Assembly: GCF_013283645.1 (NCBI RefSeq)
Contig: NZ_JABEKV010000003.1
Coordinates: 248,001 to 312,000 of the forward strand
Origin: Sinorhizobium psoraleae
GTDB taxonomy: Bacteria; Pseudomonadota; Alphaproteobacteria; Rhizobiales; Rhizobiaceae
DNA length: 64,000 nt
Direction: 5' to 3'
The first letter of the stretch is position 1, and every line of letters starts with the position of its first letter. Positions 51,544 through 64,000 of the stretch are shown piece by piece. The position numbers and the translations under genes are program-made. The notes beneath the pieces are model-generated. The model had not been told where the DNA came from. It saw nothing but the letters and a program-made list of their open reading frames with translations, and ran no database searches.

Positions 51544-52456
51544 CCCCGCCAATCCTCGCGATATCGTTCTGCTGGTCGACGATTCGCCGGAGGCCCTGGG
51601 CTTCCTGACTGAAGCACTGGAACAGTCCGGCTTCTCCGTGCTGATCGCCACGTCCGGCAACGCCGCCTTGAATATTGCCGACCGCATCACCCCCGACATT
51701 ATCCTGCTCGATGCCGTGATGCCTGGCATGGACGGTTTCGACACCTGCGTCAGGCTCAAGGCGAACGCCTCCGTCTCCCAGGTTCCGGTGGTCTTCATGA
51801 CCGGGCTCACCGAGACGGAGCACGTGGTGCGTGCACTTGAGGCGGGCGGCGTCGACTATCTCACCAAGCCGATCAATATCGATGAACTGAGGGCCCGCAT
51901 CCGCGTCCACCTCTCCAATGCGCGTTCCGCCCAGAGCGCGCGGGTTGCGCTCGATGCGGCCGGGCGCCACCTGCTTGCCGTGCGCGGCGACGGCGGCGTC
52001 CGCTGGTCGACGCCGCAGGCGACGCGCCTCGTCAATGCCGCCACAGGCAGCGACGACGGCCTTGCGGTCGTCACCGCGCGCATCGCCGAATGGATGCTGC
52101 AGCGCGAAAAGCATGGCTCCGGTCAGGCCAGCTTCACACTACAGCAGGCGGGGCAGACGGGCTTGCAGATTTCCTATCTCGGCGCCGTTGGCTCCAACGA
52201 ATATCTCTTCCGCCTGACCGCCGAGAACGGCATGAGCGACGACGAGATGTTGCGCCAGCATTTCCTGCTGACGCAGCGCGAATCCGAGGTGCTGCTGTGG
52301 ATCGCCAAGGGCAAATCCAATCGCGACATCGGCGAGATCCTCGGCTTGAGCGCCCGCACCGTCACCAAGCATCTCGAACAGATCTACGTGAAGCTCGGCG
52401 TCGAAAACCGAGCCTCCGCGGCGGTCAAGGCGACGCAGGTCCTGCACGGGATCTGA
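51536..52456 (+). CDS. LuxR/NarL-type response regulator coupled to the NCS1 sensor kinase
   Basis: The 306-residue protein has a receiver domain (1-125; phosphoacceptor D59 in ILLDAVMPGMDG, K in LTKPIN), a central PAS-like stretch (about 145-230) and a C-terminal LuxR helix-turn-helix (LTQRESEVLLWIAKGKSNRDI, read as LTQRESEVLLWIAKGKS then NRDIGEILGLSARTVTKHLE). The start is GTG at 51536 after GGAGG, within the end of the sensor gene, so both are made together. It probably regulates genes for the solute sensed; urtABCDE is the nearest transporter operon. Confidence 0.9.
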   Translation: MADPANPRDIVLLVDDSPEALGFLTEALEQSGFSVLIATSGNAALNIADRITPDIILLDAVMPGMDGFDTCVRLKANASVSQVPVVFMTGLTETEHVVRALEAGGVDYLTKPINIDELRARIRVHLSNARSAQSARVALDAAGRHLLAVRGDGGVRWSTPQATRLVNAATGSDDGLAVVTARIAEWMLQREKHGSGQASFTLQQAGQTGLQISYLGAVGSNEYLFRLTAENGMSDDEMLRQHFLLTQRESEVLLWIAKGKSNRDIGEILGLSARTVTKHLEQIYVKLGVENRASAAVKATQVLHGI

Positions 52457-52481
52457 TGGCGGCCAGCAGCCGCGATTTTCC

Positions 52482-52515
52482 AAAAAAGAGCGCGGTCTGC
52501 GAAAACAGACCGCGC
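52482..52515 (-). terminator. Rho-independent terminator of dctA
   Basis: On the minus strand: GCGCGGTCTG, loop TTTTCG, CAGACCGCGC (stem arms at 52506-52515 and 52490-52499), followed by CTCTTTTTTGG. A 10-base perfect stem plus six T is a strong terminator, 38 bases past the dctA stop. On the plus strand no T-run follows, so it serves dctA only. Confidence 0.92.
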
Positions 52516-52553
52516 CAAACTGCACTTGCGTGCAGGCTTGCCCGGGAGGCAAC

Positions 52554-53882
52554 TTATTCGGCGGGCTGGACGACCGCCGGGATGGTTTCGACGGCAGGTG
52601 TTTCACCGCCGAGCACGGCAGCAAGCTGCCCGCGGTCCAGTTCGCCTTCCCACTTCGCCACGACGATAGTGGCGACCGCATTGCCGATGAAGTTGGTGAT
52701 CGCCCGGCATTCCGACATGAAACGGTCGATGCCGAGGATCAAGGCCATGCCGGCGACGGGCACGGCCGGAACGACGGAGAGCGTTGCGGCGAGCGTGATG
52801 AAGCCAGCGCCGGTGATGCCGGCAGCCCCCTTCGAGCTCAGCATGGCGACGAGCAGCAGCAGGATCTGGTCGCCGAAGGAGAGCGGAATATCGGTCGCCT
52901 GCGCGATGAAGAGCGCGGCAAGCGTCATGTAGATGTTCGTGCCGTCGAGGTTGAAGGAATAACCGGTCGGGATGACGAGGCCGACGACCGAACGCTTGCA
53001 GCCCGCCTTCTCCATCTTGTTCATCAGGCCCGGCAGCGCCGCTTCCGAGGAGGACGTTCCGAGCACGAGCAGCAGTTCTTCCTTGATGTAGCGGATGAGC
53101 GCGACGATCGAGAAGCCGTTGTAGCGTGCGACCGCGCCGAGCACGAGGAAGACGAAGAGGAAGGAGGTGAGATAAAAGGTACCGATAAGCATGGCGAGGT
53201 TGGCGATCGACGCCACGCCGTACTTGCCAATGGTGAAGGCCATGGCGCCAAACGCGCCGATCGGGGCGGCCTTCATCAGGATCGCCACCAGGCGGAAGAT
53301 CGGCAGCGTCAGGGCATGGAGGAAGTCGACTACCGGCTGGCCCTTGTCGCCGACCATGGCGAGCGCGATGCCGAACAGCACCGATATGAACAGCACCTGC
53401 AGGATGTCGCCGTCGGCGAAGGCCGCGACAAGCGTCGTCGGAATGATGTTCATGAGGAAGCCGGTGATCGACTGCTCATGTGCCTTTTCCGTATAGGTCG
53501 TGACCGCCTTCATATCGAGCGAGGCGGGGTCGATATGCATGCCGGAGCCAGGCTGGACCACATTCGCGACCACGAGACCGACGACGAGCGCGAGCGTGGA
53601 GAAGGTCAGGAAGTAGATCATCGCCTTGCCGGCGACGCGCCCGACCTTGGCAAGATCGGTCATGCCCGCAATACCGGTCGCGACCGTCAGGAAGATGACC
53701 GGCGCGATGATCATCTTGACGAGCCTGATGAAGGCGTCGCCGAGAGGTTTGAGCTCCGTGCCGATATCCGGATAGAAATGCCCGAGCAGAATGCCTGCGG
53801 CGATCGCCGCGAGGACCTGGACATAAAGATGCCGATACAGGGGTGTCTTGCCGCGGACCTCCGCGGAATGTTCGATGATCAT
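52554..53882 (-). CDS. dctA: C4-dicarboxylate:H+ symporter DctA
   Basis: The 442-residue inner-membrane carrier of the DAACS family imports succinate, fumarate and malate, the carbon source of bacteroids in nodules. It starts [20 protein letters not shown], which I recognise from S. meliloti DctA, and carries the carrier motifs [13 protein letters not shown] (SSS loop), [15 protein letters not shown] and [15 protein letters not shown]. The ATG at 53882 follows GGAGGATATC. The tail ([19 protein letters not shown]) differs from the S. meliloti protein as I remember it, pointing to another species. It is divergent from dctBD and has a sigma-54 promoter. Confidence 0.97.
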   Translation of the reverse strand: MIIEHSAEVRGKTPLYRHLYVQVLAAIAAGILLGHFYPDIGTELKPLGDAFIRLVKMIIAPVIFLTVATGIAGMTDLAKVGRVAGKAMIYFLTFSTLALVVGLVVANVVQPGSGMHIDPASLDMKAVTTYTEKAHEQSITGFLMNIIPTTLVAAFADGDILQVLFISVLFGIALAMVGDKGQPVVDFLHALTLPIFRLVAILMKAAPIGAFGAMAFTIGKYGVASIANLAMLIGTFYLTSFLFVFLVLGAVARYNGFSIVALIRYIKEELLLVLGTSSSEAALPGLMNKMEKAGCKRSVVGLVIPTGYSFNLDGTNIYMTLAALFIAQATDIPLSFGDQILLLLVAMLSSKGAAGITGAGFITLAATLSVVPAVPVAGMALILGIDRFMSECRAITNFIGNAVATIVVAKWEGELDRGQLAAVLGGETPAVETIPAVVQPAE

Positions 53883-53976
53883 GATATCCTCCACGAGGGC
53901 CCAGTCCGGCAACGCGCCGGGCCTCCCAGGCCATTTTCCGAAGAACGACAGCACCCGGCTGCCATGCGGAGGTAAT

Positions 53977-53992
53977 TGCAACGGGCGTGCCA
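53977..53992 (-). promoter_or_regulatory. Sigma-54 (RpoN) promoter of dctA
   Basis: Reading on the minus strand TGGCACGCCCGTTGCA gives the -24 GG and -12 GC elements with the right spacing (consensus TGGCAC-N5-TTGC). Transcription should start near 53966, leaving an 84-base leader to the dctA ATG. Dependence on DctD and RpoN is established for S. meliloti dctA. Confidence 0.92.
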
Positions 53993-54065
53993 GATTCGGC
54001 GCGCACGAATAACGTCTTGATTCTTAACCCGTTTATATTTGACCCTTGGAGAACTCACGCCTGGA

Positions 54066-54116
54066 TGAGCGGAAATCCGCACAGACGAATTGGCACGCTG
54101 AGCGAAAAGATGCACA
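54066..54116 (-). promoter_or_regulatory. Tandem DctD binding sites (upstream activating sequences)
   Basis: On the minus strand, TGTGCGGATTTCCGCTCA (54066-54083) and TGTGCATCTTTTCGCTCA (54099-54116) share TGTGC-N8-CGCTCA. Starts are 33 bases apart, about three helical turns; centres lie about 109 and 142 bases before the predicted dctA transcription start, as expected for a bacterial enhancer. The first has a clear inverted repeat (GCGGA/TCCGC); the second is degenerate and overlaps the proposed dctB start codon at 54110. Confidence 0.8.
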
Positions 54117-55974
54117 ATGCCGCGATGACTGTTCCCGACAAAAATGAGCTCGGCATTCTTCAGCGTCGCGCCCGGAGACTCTGGCTCGCCTTTACAGTGG
54201 TAGCGCTCGCGCTCCTCTCGCTCGGCTTCCTGGCGGCCGGCAAGTACGGCCGCTCGGAGGCGCTCCGTGTCTTGGCCGACCAGAGCCAGATCGACGCCAG
54301 CCTCAAGGCGGCGCTGTTGCGCGCCGTCGTCGAAAAACAGCGCGCGCTGCCGCTGGTGCTCGCCGACGACACGGCGATCCGTCAGTCGCTCCTGTCGCCC
54401 GACGCGCGCTCGCTCGACCAGATCAACCGCAAGCTGGAGGAGCTTGCCGCAAGTGCCGGCGCCGCGGTCGTTTATCTGATCAGGCTGGACGGCATCGCGG
54501 TCGCCGCCAGCAATTGGCGGGAGCCGACGAGCTTCGTCGGCAGCAACTATGGCTTTCGCGACTATTTCCGGCTGGCTATCCGCGATGGCAACGCGGAGCA
54601 TTTCGCCATGGGGTCGGTCAGCAAGCGCCCGGGCCTCTATATTTCCCGCCGGATCGACGGACCGGCGGGCCCGCTCGGCGTCATCGTTGCCAAACTCGAA
54701 TTCGACGGCGTCGAAGCGGATTGGGCAAGCGCGGGCAAGCCGGCCTATGTCACCGACCGCCGCGGCATCGTCCTCATCACCAACCTGCCGTCCTGGCGCT
54801 TCATGACGACGAAGCAAATTCCCGACGAGAGGCTGGCGGCGATCCGCGAAAGCCTGCAGTTCGGCGACGCGCCTCTGTTGCCGCTGCCGTTCCGGCAAGT
54901 CGAAGCCGAGGCCGACGGCTCCTCCACCCTCAGCGTGCTGCTCCCTGGCAGCCGCCCCGAGATGTTCCTGCGTGTCGAGACGATGGTGCCATCGACGAAT
55001 TGGCGGCTGGAACAATTGTCGCCGCTGACCGCCACGCTGTCCGGGGGCGCACGCGAAACAAGGCTGCAGATGCTCGCGATTCTGGTGCCGCTGTTGGCGC
55101 TTGCGGCCTTTCTCATGCGCCGGCGCCAGTTGGTCGCCTTGCGTTCGGCGGCCGAACGCGCGGCACGCAACGAGCTCGAGGCGCGTGTCGAGGAGCGGAC
55201 GCGCGATCTCACCATGGCCCGCGATCGCCTTCAGACGGAAATCGCCGACCATCGGCAGACGACCGAAAAATTGCAGGCGGTTCAGCAGGACCTCGTGCAG
55301 GCCAATCGGCTGGCGATCCTGGGGCAGGTCGCCGCCGGCGTTGCGCATGAAATCAATCAGCCCGTCGCGACGATCCGCGCCTATGCGGATAACGCCCGCA
55401 CCTTCCTCGATCGCGGCCAAAGCGCGACAGCGGCGGAAAACCTGACCAGCATCGCGGAACTTACCGAGCGCGTCGGCACAATCACCGACGAGCTGCGCCG
55501 CTTCGCCCGAAAGGGAAACTTCGTCGCCGAGCCGACCGAAATGCGGGATGTCATCGAAGGGGCCATGCTCTTGCTTCGCAGCCGCTTTGCCGGCCGCATG
55601 GATACGATCAAGATCTCTCTTCCTCCGAACGGCCTGCAGGTCATGGGCAACCGCATCCGTCTGGAACAGGTGGTGATCAATCTTCTCCAGAACGCGCTGG
55701 AAGCACTCGGCGACGCCGAGAACGGCGAGATCAAGGTACGCTGCACAGAGACCGACGGCCGCATCGAGCTGGCGGTTGCCGACAACGGCCCCGGTATTCC
55801 GGAGCATGTTCGCGATGAGCTTTTCACACCCTTCAACACGTCGAAGGACGAGGGGCTCGGCCTCGGGCTGGCGATCTCCAAGGAAATCGTCGCCGACTAT
55901 GGCGGCGACATCGCGGTCGAGACCAGCACGTCCGGAACGACGTTCACAGTCCATTTGAAGAAGGCTCAAGCGCA

Positions 55975-55978
<4 letters not shown>
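54110..55978 (+). CDS. dctB: C4-dicarboxylate sensor histidine kinase DctB
   Basis: The 622-residue kinase has a membrane helix (about 22-42), a periplasmic double-PAS (PDC) sensor region (about 45-310, with NYGFRDYFR and [15 protein letters not shown]), a second membrane helix (about 318-338), a coiled coil and the HisKA domain with H413 ([16 protein letters not shown]), then the ATPase domain ([28 protein letters not shown]). It phosphorylates DctD in response to periplasmic dicarboxylates, and DctA modulates it. I chose the ATG at 54110 (after GAGCGAAAAG; length agrees with the known protein of about 620 residues); ATG 54125 is an alternative. dctD overlaps by 4 bases. Confidence 0.95.
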
Positions 55979-57345
<1,367 letters not shown>

Positions 57346-57404
57346 ACTACGATGATCTGGGGTCGGGTCGACCTAAGATCATAATCGTGATCGAATCTAA
57401 TAAG

Positions 57405-57454
57405 CTGGAGCGGGATAGGGGTGGAAACACACACTTTTCCGCATCCCGCTCCAG
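57405..57454. repeat. Rhizobial palindromic repeat between dctD and the SbmA/BacA-like gene
   Basis: CTGGAGCGGGAT (57405-57416) and ATCCCGCTCCAG (57443-57454) form a 12-base perfect stem with a 26-base loop in the 118-base gap between convergent genes. The ATCCCGCT core recurs in degenerate form at 38454-38500. It may work as a bidirectional transcription stop as well as being a dispersed repeat. Confidence 0.75.
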
Positions 57455-57463
57455 TGGCCGAGC

Positions 57464-59350
57464 TTACCGCAATATCGGTCCCATCGTTTCGGCGCGCGGC
57501 TTCACGCGCGTGAGTTCGGTCGCGCCGAACGGCAACGGCGACAGCGGTCTCTTCGTGACCTTGCCGTCGGCGATGGCGAGCACGTTGTCGTAGAATTGTT
57601 TGCCCGTCTTGGATTTCGGCGGGACGGCGGCGTGCATGATGCTGATGACGATTACACCGGGGCACTCATCCTTGATTGTTTGATGGAACGTGATCGCCGC
57701 CTCGCCGTCGAGGGCGCTGGTCGGCTCGTCCAGGAACAGCAGACCCGGACGATGCAGGAGGATGCGCGCAAGCACGAGCTTCTGTTTCTGGCCGCCGGAA
57801 AGAAGCTGGTCCCAGGTTTGCGTCCCACGCCCCTCCCCGGCGAGATCACCGGCGAAATCGAAAAGGCCGGCCCTGGAGAGCGCCGCTGCGACTTCCCGGT
57901 CGTTATGGGCATCGCCCTCTTCGGGCAGGCAGATCAGTTCCTTCAATGATATTGGCGGCAGCTTGACCTCCTGCGCGGCGAAAAGCGTCCGCACGTGTCT
58001 GGGCAGTGCGACCGAGCCGCGGCCATGCGGCCACAGACCATTGATCGCCTTGAGCAGGGAAGACTTGCCGCTGCCGGATCTACCGACGAGAAGTGTCCAT
58101 TCGCCTGGGTTGAAGTGAAGGTAGCCTGTCGCAAGGAAGGGCAAGTCGGCGCCCGGGTGCATCAGTTCGAGGCGCTGGATGGTCAAGCCAATCTCGCGAT
58201 TCTGCCGGACGCAGCTTAGCTCCGACCGGCCGGTGCGGGCATAGAATGCGCACGGCTGCTGCACGTCCTCTATCGCCTTTGCGAGATCGGTGATGCGCCC
58301 TGCATTGGCCCTGAGCCGGGCTATGTCTGGCATGACATGAATGAACCACGAGCAATCGTTGATGATGGCATTAGCGAGCTCCGCCCCTGTCACATAGCCG
58401 CGCAGGCTGATCTTGCTCTCGGCATAGGGCAGCAGACCGGGCGCATAGGCGATGACGCGCGAGCCGATGAAATTATAGACGAGCTCGAAGCCCATATAGC
58501 AAGCCGTCAGAATGTTCAGGCTCGACCAGGTTTGGTCGATTTCGCGATAGCGCCGGCTGTGGATGCGCTTCTGCACTCCCTCACCTCGCGAGGCCGCGAC
58601 ATGGAAGCTGCGGTGGAGCAGCGTTGTGAGCTCGCGGCGGTAGCTGCCTTCGGCCGATTGCATTCTGACGTCCAGCCGCTGCTGAATTGCACCGATCTTG
58701 ACTGCGAGAAACGTGCTGATGGGAACATAGGCCGCGACGGCGGCAAGTGTCAGACAGGCGCTGCCGTAACTGCCAAGGAATTCCAGTCCGCCAACCTCGG
58801 TGGAGCTTTCGATGATTCTCCCACCAACGAAGAAAAGCGACAGGGTGACGCCGCCGATGCCCATCGCCAGTCCGATGGCCCCGCCGGTCATGCCCTTGAT
58901 CGACTCCTGGATGCGCTGGTCTATGTTATCCGGCATCCCTCCGGCCATCGGAGTCGCCTCGGACGCGCCGCGCAGCAAGTGAAGATGTGTATGGTTGCGG
59001 CTGAGCAATGCGTCGTTAAAGCGCTCGTCAAGCCAGGCGCGCCATTTGCGATGCAGCATCGTCGAGAGGAAGTGCCGGACCGCGGTGAACCCGGCTTCCT
59101 TCAGCAGGACGATCGAGACCATCGTCGCCGCGCTTGCGAGAATGGAACGGAGTGTCGTCGGATTCTGCGGATGGTGGAGAAAGGCAATCGCATTGACGAG
59201 TTCGCCCGAGGCATCGGCAAACCAAACGCTCGACAGCGCCGAAAACGCCGTCAGCACGACGATGATCGCCGCCAGGGCCCAAGCTTCCCGCCACCTGTCG
59301 GAGAACCAATAGGCCCACATCAGACCCCAAAAGCTCCGCATTTGCGACAC
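57464..59350 (-). CDS. SbmA/BacA-like ABC transporter (fused permease and ATPase, ABCD type)
   Basis: The 628-residue protein has an N-terminal membrane domain of the ABC_membrane_2 type (about 1-380; RKWRAWLDERFNDALLSRNH and NIDQRIQESIKGMTGG carry the family's NPDQRI-like EAA motif) and a C-terminal ATPase domain with Walker A GRSGSGKSSL, signature LSGGQKQK and Walker B LLFLDEPTSALD. The membrane part resembles SbmA/BacA, which takes up peptides and is needed for very-long-chain fatty acid modification and bacteroid survival; this one has its own ATPase and so is nearer to YddA/peroxisomal ALD proteins. The start is a GTG at 59350 or the ATG three codons later; no clear ribosome site. Its place between dctD and thiC is the same as I recall for S. 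meliloti. Confidence 0.88.
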   Translation of the reverse strand: MSQMRSFWGLMWAYWFSDRWREAWALAAIIVVLTAFSALSSVWFADASGELVNAIAFLHHPQNPTTLRSILASAATMVSIVLLKEAGFTAVRHFLSTMLHRKWRAWLDERFNDALLSRNHTHLHLLRGASEATPMAGGMPDNIDQRIQESIKGMTGGAIGLAMGIGGVTLSLFFVGGRIIESSTEVGGLEFLGSYGSACLTLAAVAAYVPISTFLAVKIGAIQQRLDVRMQSAEGSYRRELTTLLHRSFHVAASRGEGVQKRIHSRRYREIDQTWSSLNILTACYMGFELVYNFIGSRVIAYAPGLLPYAESKISLRGYVTGAELANAIINDCSWFIHVMPDIARLRANAGRITDLAKAIEDVQQPCAFYARTGRSELSCVRQNREIGLTIQRLELMHPGADLPFLATGYLHFNPGEWTLLVGRSGSGKSSLLKAINGLWPHGRGSVALPRHVRTLFAAQEVKLPPISLKELICLPEEGDAHNDREVAAALSRAGLFDFAGDLAGEGRGTQTWDQLLSGGQKQKLVLARILLHRPGLLFLDEPTSALDGEAAITFHQTIKDECPGVIVISIMHAAVPPKSKTGKQFYDNVLAIADGKVTKRPLSPLPFGATELTRVKPRAETMGPILR

Positions 59351-59621
59351 GGGAGTAAGCTGCGGTTGCTTCTTCCGCTTGCGGCTCCGCCAATGCGAGG
59401 CCTTCTCTCCGAGCTCTGGAATCAGGACACTCTCCTTATTCAGTACAGCTAATATTCACTAGACTGCACAGAAGCGCACCGATGCCGAACGGTTTTCCAC
59501 AAGAATAGCCTTAGGCGCATTCGTGATCCGATTTAGCGCGCGCCGAATAAGAACCGCCCGCCGAAGCTCAAAAAACCATCTTGACGCCACGCCGATAACC
59601 GGCACTATTTGCACCATTCAC

Positions 59622-61651
<2,030 letters not shown>

Positions 61652-61652
61652 G

Positions 61653-62663
61653 ATGACGGTATTGATCAAGGGAGCCGGGGTCGCCGGGCTCGCCGCCGCC
61701 TTCGAACTCAGCCGCCGCGGGATCGCGGTGGAGGTGTTGGACGCGGCGGAAACCGTCAGAACCGGCGCATCCAGCTATGCCGGCGGCATGATCGCGCCCT
61801 ATTGCGAACGCGAAGCGGCCGATGAAGCAGTGCTGACACTCGGGCTTTCCGCCGCCGACTGGTGGGAGGAGGCTGCCCCCGGCGAAGTGTTCCGCAAGGG
61901 CACATTGGTGATCGCCGCAGGACGGGACAGCGGTGAGCTCGACCGCTTCGCCGCCCGCACCCGCGGATACGAATGGGTCGGCGGCAACACGATCGGAGAA
62001 CTCGAACCGGACCTTGCGGGCCGGTTCGACCGCGCGCTGTTCTTTCCCGAAGAAGCCCATCTCGATCCGCGAAAGGCAATGGACGGCCTTTATGCCGCGC
62101 TCGTCGAGAGAGGCGTCCGCTTCCATCTCGGGAGCACCGACCTGCCGTCCGATACGTCCTTCTCGGCAGTGGTCGAATGCACAGGCGCGGCGGCGATCGC
62201 CGCTACGCCCGGCCTCCGTGGTGTGCGGGGTGAGATGCTCTTTCTGGAAACATCTGAGATCAGCCTCTCAAGGCCTGTCCGCCTGCTTCATCCGCGGCAC
62301 CCGCTCTATATCGTGCCGCGTGACAACCATCGTTTCATGGTCGGCGCGACCATGATCGAAACCGATGATGACGGACCGATCACCGCCCGCTCGGTAATGG
62401 AGTTCCTGAACGCCGCTTACGCCGTACATCCTGCGTTCGGCGAGGCTCGCGTCGTGGAGATGGGCGTCGGTGTCCGGCCTGCCTTTGCAGACAACCTGCC
62501 ACGCGTGCTCGACCGCGACGACGGCTTCGCGATCGCCGGCATGTACCGCCACGGCTTCTTGCTTGCGCCCGCCATGGCACGGCAGCTCGCAGAAAAGCTC
62601 TGCGGAGCGGAACATCCGCCATTCTCCCCCAATCCTTCTTTCCGACAGGGAGCAAGCCAATGA
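61653..62663 (+). CDS. thiO: Glycine oxidase ThiO
   Basis: The 336-residue FAD amine oxidase makes dehydroglycine for the thiazole ring. The N-terminal dinucleotide fold is KGAGVAGLAAAFELSRRGI, with SSYAGGMIAPYCE typical of ThiO; the C-terminal FAD contact is FAIAGMYRHGFLLAPAMAR. The ATG lies one base after the thiC stop with GGAG upstream; the end overlaps thiS by 4 bases. A ThiO instead of ThiH marks the aerobic pathway. Confidence 0.95.
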   Translation: MTVLIKGAGVAGLAAAFELSRRGIAVEVLDAAETVRTGASSYAGGMIAPYCEREAADEAVLTLGLSAADWWEEAAPGEVFRKGTLVIAAGRDSGELDRFAARTRGYEWVGGNTIGELEPDLAGRFDRALFFPEEAHLDPRKAMDGLYAALVERGVRFHLGSTDLPSDTSFSAVVECTGAAAIAATPGLRGVRGEMLFLETSEISLSRPVRLLHPRHPLYIVPRDNHRFMVGATMIETDDDGPITARSVMEFLNAAYAVHPAFGEARVVEMGVGVRPAFADNLPRVLDRDDGFAIAGMYRHGFLLAPAMARQLAEKLCGAEHPPFSPNPSFRQGASQ

Positions 62664-62857
62664 CCTACATCGTCAACGGCGAGACCTTGGAGAGCAGCGC
62701 AAAGACGCTGTCGGAGCTGCTGCTGGCGCTCGAATACGAGGGCGATTGGCTCGCAACCGCCGTCAACGGCGAACTCGTTCACCGGACCGAGAGAGCGCGC
62801 CATCGGCTCAATGACCGCGACCGGATCGAAATTCTCTCGCCGATGAAGGGAGGCTGA
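62660..62857 (+). CDS. thiS: Sulfur carrier protein ThiS
   Basis: The 65-residue ubiquitin-fold protein starts [20 protein letters not shown] and ends in MKGG, the diglycine tail that carries the thiocarboxylate. [22 protein letters not shown] (in parts) is the usual C-terminal half. Overlaps thiO by 4 bases; thiG follows after 2 bases. Confidence 0.95.
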   Translation: MTYIVNGETLESSAKTLSELLLALEYEGDWLATAVNGELVHRTERARHRLNDRDRIEILSPMKGG

Positions 62858-62859
62858 AC

Positions 62860-63633
62860 ATGCTGACATTATACGGACAGGAACTCGGCTCGCGCATGCT
62901 GCTCGGTACGGCGCGATACCCCTCCCCCGCCATCCTCGCCGATGCCGTTCGGCAGGCGGGCACCGAGGTCGTCACGGTATCGCTCCGACGTGAGACGGCC
63001 GGCGGCCGGCAGGGCGGCGCCTTCTTCGAACTCATTCGCGAGCTTGGTGTGCGCGTTTTGCCGAACACTGCCGGCTGCCACGCGGTGTCGGAAGCTGTGC
63101 TGACGGCGAAGATGGCGCGCGAGGTCTTCGGCACGAACTGGATCAAGCTGGAGGTCATCGGCCATCACGACACACTTCAGCCGGACGTCTTCGGGCTCGT
63201 CGAGGCGGCGCGCATCCTTGCCGGCGAAGGTTTTGAGGTCTTCCCCTATACGACCGACGATCTTGTCGTTGCCGAACGGCTGGTCGAGGCGGGCTGCAAG
63301 GTGCTGATGCCCTGGTGCGCGCCGATCGGCAGCGCCATGGGGCCGCAGAACATCGGGGCACTTAGAGCCATGCGCGCGCATTTTCCCGATGTGCCCCTGA
63401 TCGTCGATGCCGGCATCGGCCGGCCCTCGCATGCCACGACCGTAATGGAGCTCGGCTACGACGCGGTGCTGCTCAACACCGCCGTTGCCGGCGCGGGAAA
63501 GCCGGCGCTGATGGCCTCAGCCTTTGCGAAGGCGATCGATGCCGGCCGCGCCGCCTTCGAGGCGGGCATGCTCGAACCGCGCGACATGGCTGTTCCCTCG
63601 ACTCCCGTCATCGGAAAGGCAGTCTTCTCATGA
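62860..63633 (+). CDS. thiG: Thiazole synthase ThiG
   Basis: The 257-residue TIM-barrel enzyme forms the thiazole phosphate from DXP, dehydroglycine and ThiS thiocarboxylate. The Schiff-base lysine is K96 (NWIKLEVIG); the phosphate loops are [10 protein letters not shown] and [10 protein letters not shown]. Full length. Overlaps thiE by 4 bases (ATGA). Confidence 0.97.
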   Translation: MLTLYGQELGSRMLLGTARYPSPAILADAVRQAGTEVVTVSLRRETAGGRQGGAFFELIRELGVRVLPNTAGCHAVSEAVLTAKMAREVFGTNWIKLEVIGHHDTLQPDVFGLVEAARILAGEGFEVFPYTTDDLVVAERLVEAGCKVLMPWCAPIGSAMGPQNIGALRAMRAHFPDVPLIVDAGIGRPSHATTVMELGYDAVLLNTAVAGAGKPALMASAFAKAIDAGRAAFEAGMLEPRDMAVPSTPVIGKAVFS

Positions 63634-64000
63634 AGCTCGATCCCTTCTATCTCATCGTCGACAGTGCGGCCTGGATCGAGCGCCTCGTGCCGCTCGGCGT
63701 AAAGCTGGTGCAACTTCGGATCAAGGATCGCCCCGAACCGGATCTCAGAAGCGAGATCCGCCGCGCCAGGGGGGTCTGCGCCGCCCATGGCTGCCAGTTG
63801 ATCGTCAACGACTATTGGCAGATCGCAATCGAGGAAGGCTGCGACTTCGTTCATCTCGGTCAGGAGGACCTCGCCGGGGCCGATGTCGCGGCGATCCGCA
63901 CGGCCGGGCTCAAGCTCGGCCTCAGCACCCACGACGAAACCGAACTGGAAACCGCGCTCGCCGCCCAGCCTGACTATGTGGCGCTCGGGCCGATCTATCC
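63630..64000 (+). CDS. thiE: Thiamine-phosphate synthase ThiE, cut by window end
   Basis: The first 123 codons are present. The protein begins [19 protein letters not shown] and shows the TIM-barrel features [13 protein letters not shown] (phosphate and pyrimidine binding), [21 protein letters not shown] (in parts) and the start of [10 protein letters not shown]. The enzyme joins pyrimidine pyrophosphate and thiazole phosphate to thiamine phosphate. It is translationally coupled to thiG; the rest lies beyond position 64000. Confidence 0.95.
   Translation, partial: MKLDPFYLIVDSAAWIERLVPLGVKLVQLRIKDRPEPDLRSEIRRARGVCAAHGCQLIVNDYWQIAIEEGCDFVHLGQEDLAGADVAAIRTAGLKLGLSTHDETELETALAAQPDYVALGPIY

Overview
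The window looks like part of a secondary replicon (chromid or megaplasmid, pSymB-like) of a Sinorhizobium/Ensifer strain. Three things point that way: the gene order dctA<>dctB-dctD, SbmA/BacA-type ABC protein, thiC-thiO-thiS-thiG-thiE, which I recall from S. meliloti pSymB; two RIME-type intergenic elements typical of Rhizobiaceae; and an unusual density of ABC uptake operons with LacI/GntR regulators. DctA is close to, but not identical with, my recollection of the S. meliloti protein, so a sister species is likely. This placement is recalled, not searched. I see no tRNA, rRNA, CRISPR array or insertion sequence.

Layout. 1-0.9 kb: start of an amino-acid-type binding protein with its FadR-type regulator. 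1.1-10.3 kb: a sugar catabolic operon on the minus strand (MalK-type ATPase, binding protein, two permeases, GH63-like glycosidase, LacI regulator, GH42 beta-galactosidase). 11.1-18.5 kb: a second minus-strand operon (LacI regulator, family-3 binding protein, 550-residue permease, short-chain dehydrogenase, and a 1,014-residue kinase/M23 peptidase/aminotransferase fusion). The two LacI regulators are paralogous and all three promoters carry the same AAACGTTT-type operator, so the two operons probably share a regulatory logic. 18.8-24.7 kb: a dehydrogenase, an L,D-transpeptidase lipoprotein, two more lipoproteins, a three-gene ICMT-like / E2-like / SDR-SEC-C operon, and a CopG-ParE type toxin-antitoxin pair.

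24.9-33.5 kb: an FtsK/SpoIIIE translocase with no membrane anchor, DoxX, an acyltransferase-3 protein, an exported ferritin-like protein, and a repA-repB partition pair without repC. 33.7-39.9 kb: a ribose-type sugar ABC operon with its LacI regulator. 40.1-46.5 kb: a small unknown gene and the complete urea/short-chain amide ABC operon urtABCDE. 46.7-48.0 kb: arsR-SRPBCC-GFA operon.

48.2-52.5 kb: a hybrid histidine kinase whose input region is a complete NCS1-type transporter plus a cysteine cluster, translationally coupled to a LuxR-type response regulator; its position next to urtABCDE suggests that it senses a nitrogenous solute such as urea, hydantoin or a nucleobase (inference). 52.5-57.3 kb: the C4-dicarboxylate system, with dctA driven by a clear sigma-54 promoter and two DctD-type sites that reach into the dctB start. 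57.5-59.4 kb: SbmA/BacA-like ABC protein. 59.6-64 kb: a TPP riboswitch followed by the thiamine operon, thiE being cut by the window end.

Almost all intergenic gaps are short. The larger ones hold operators, hairpins or RIME elements and are described individually.
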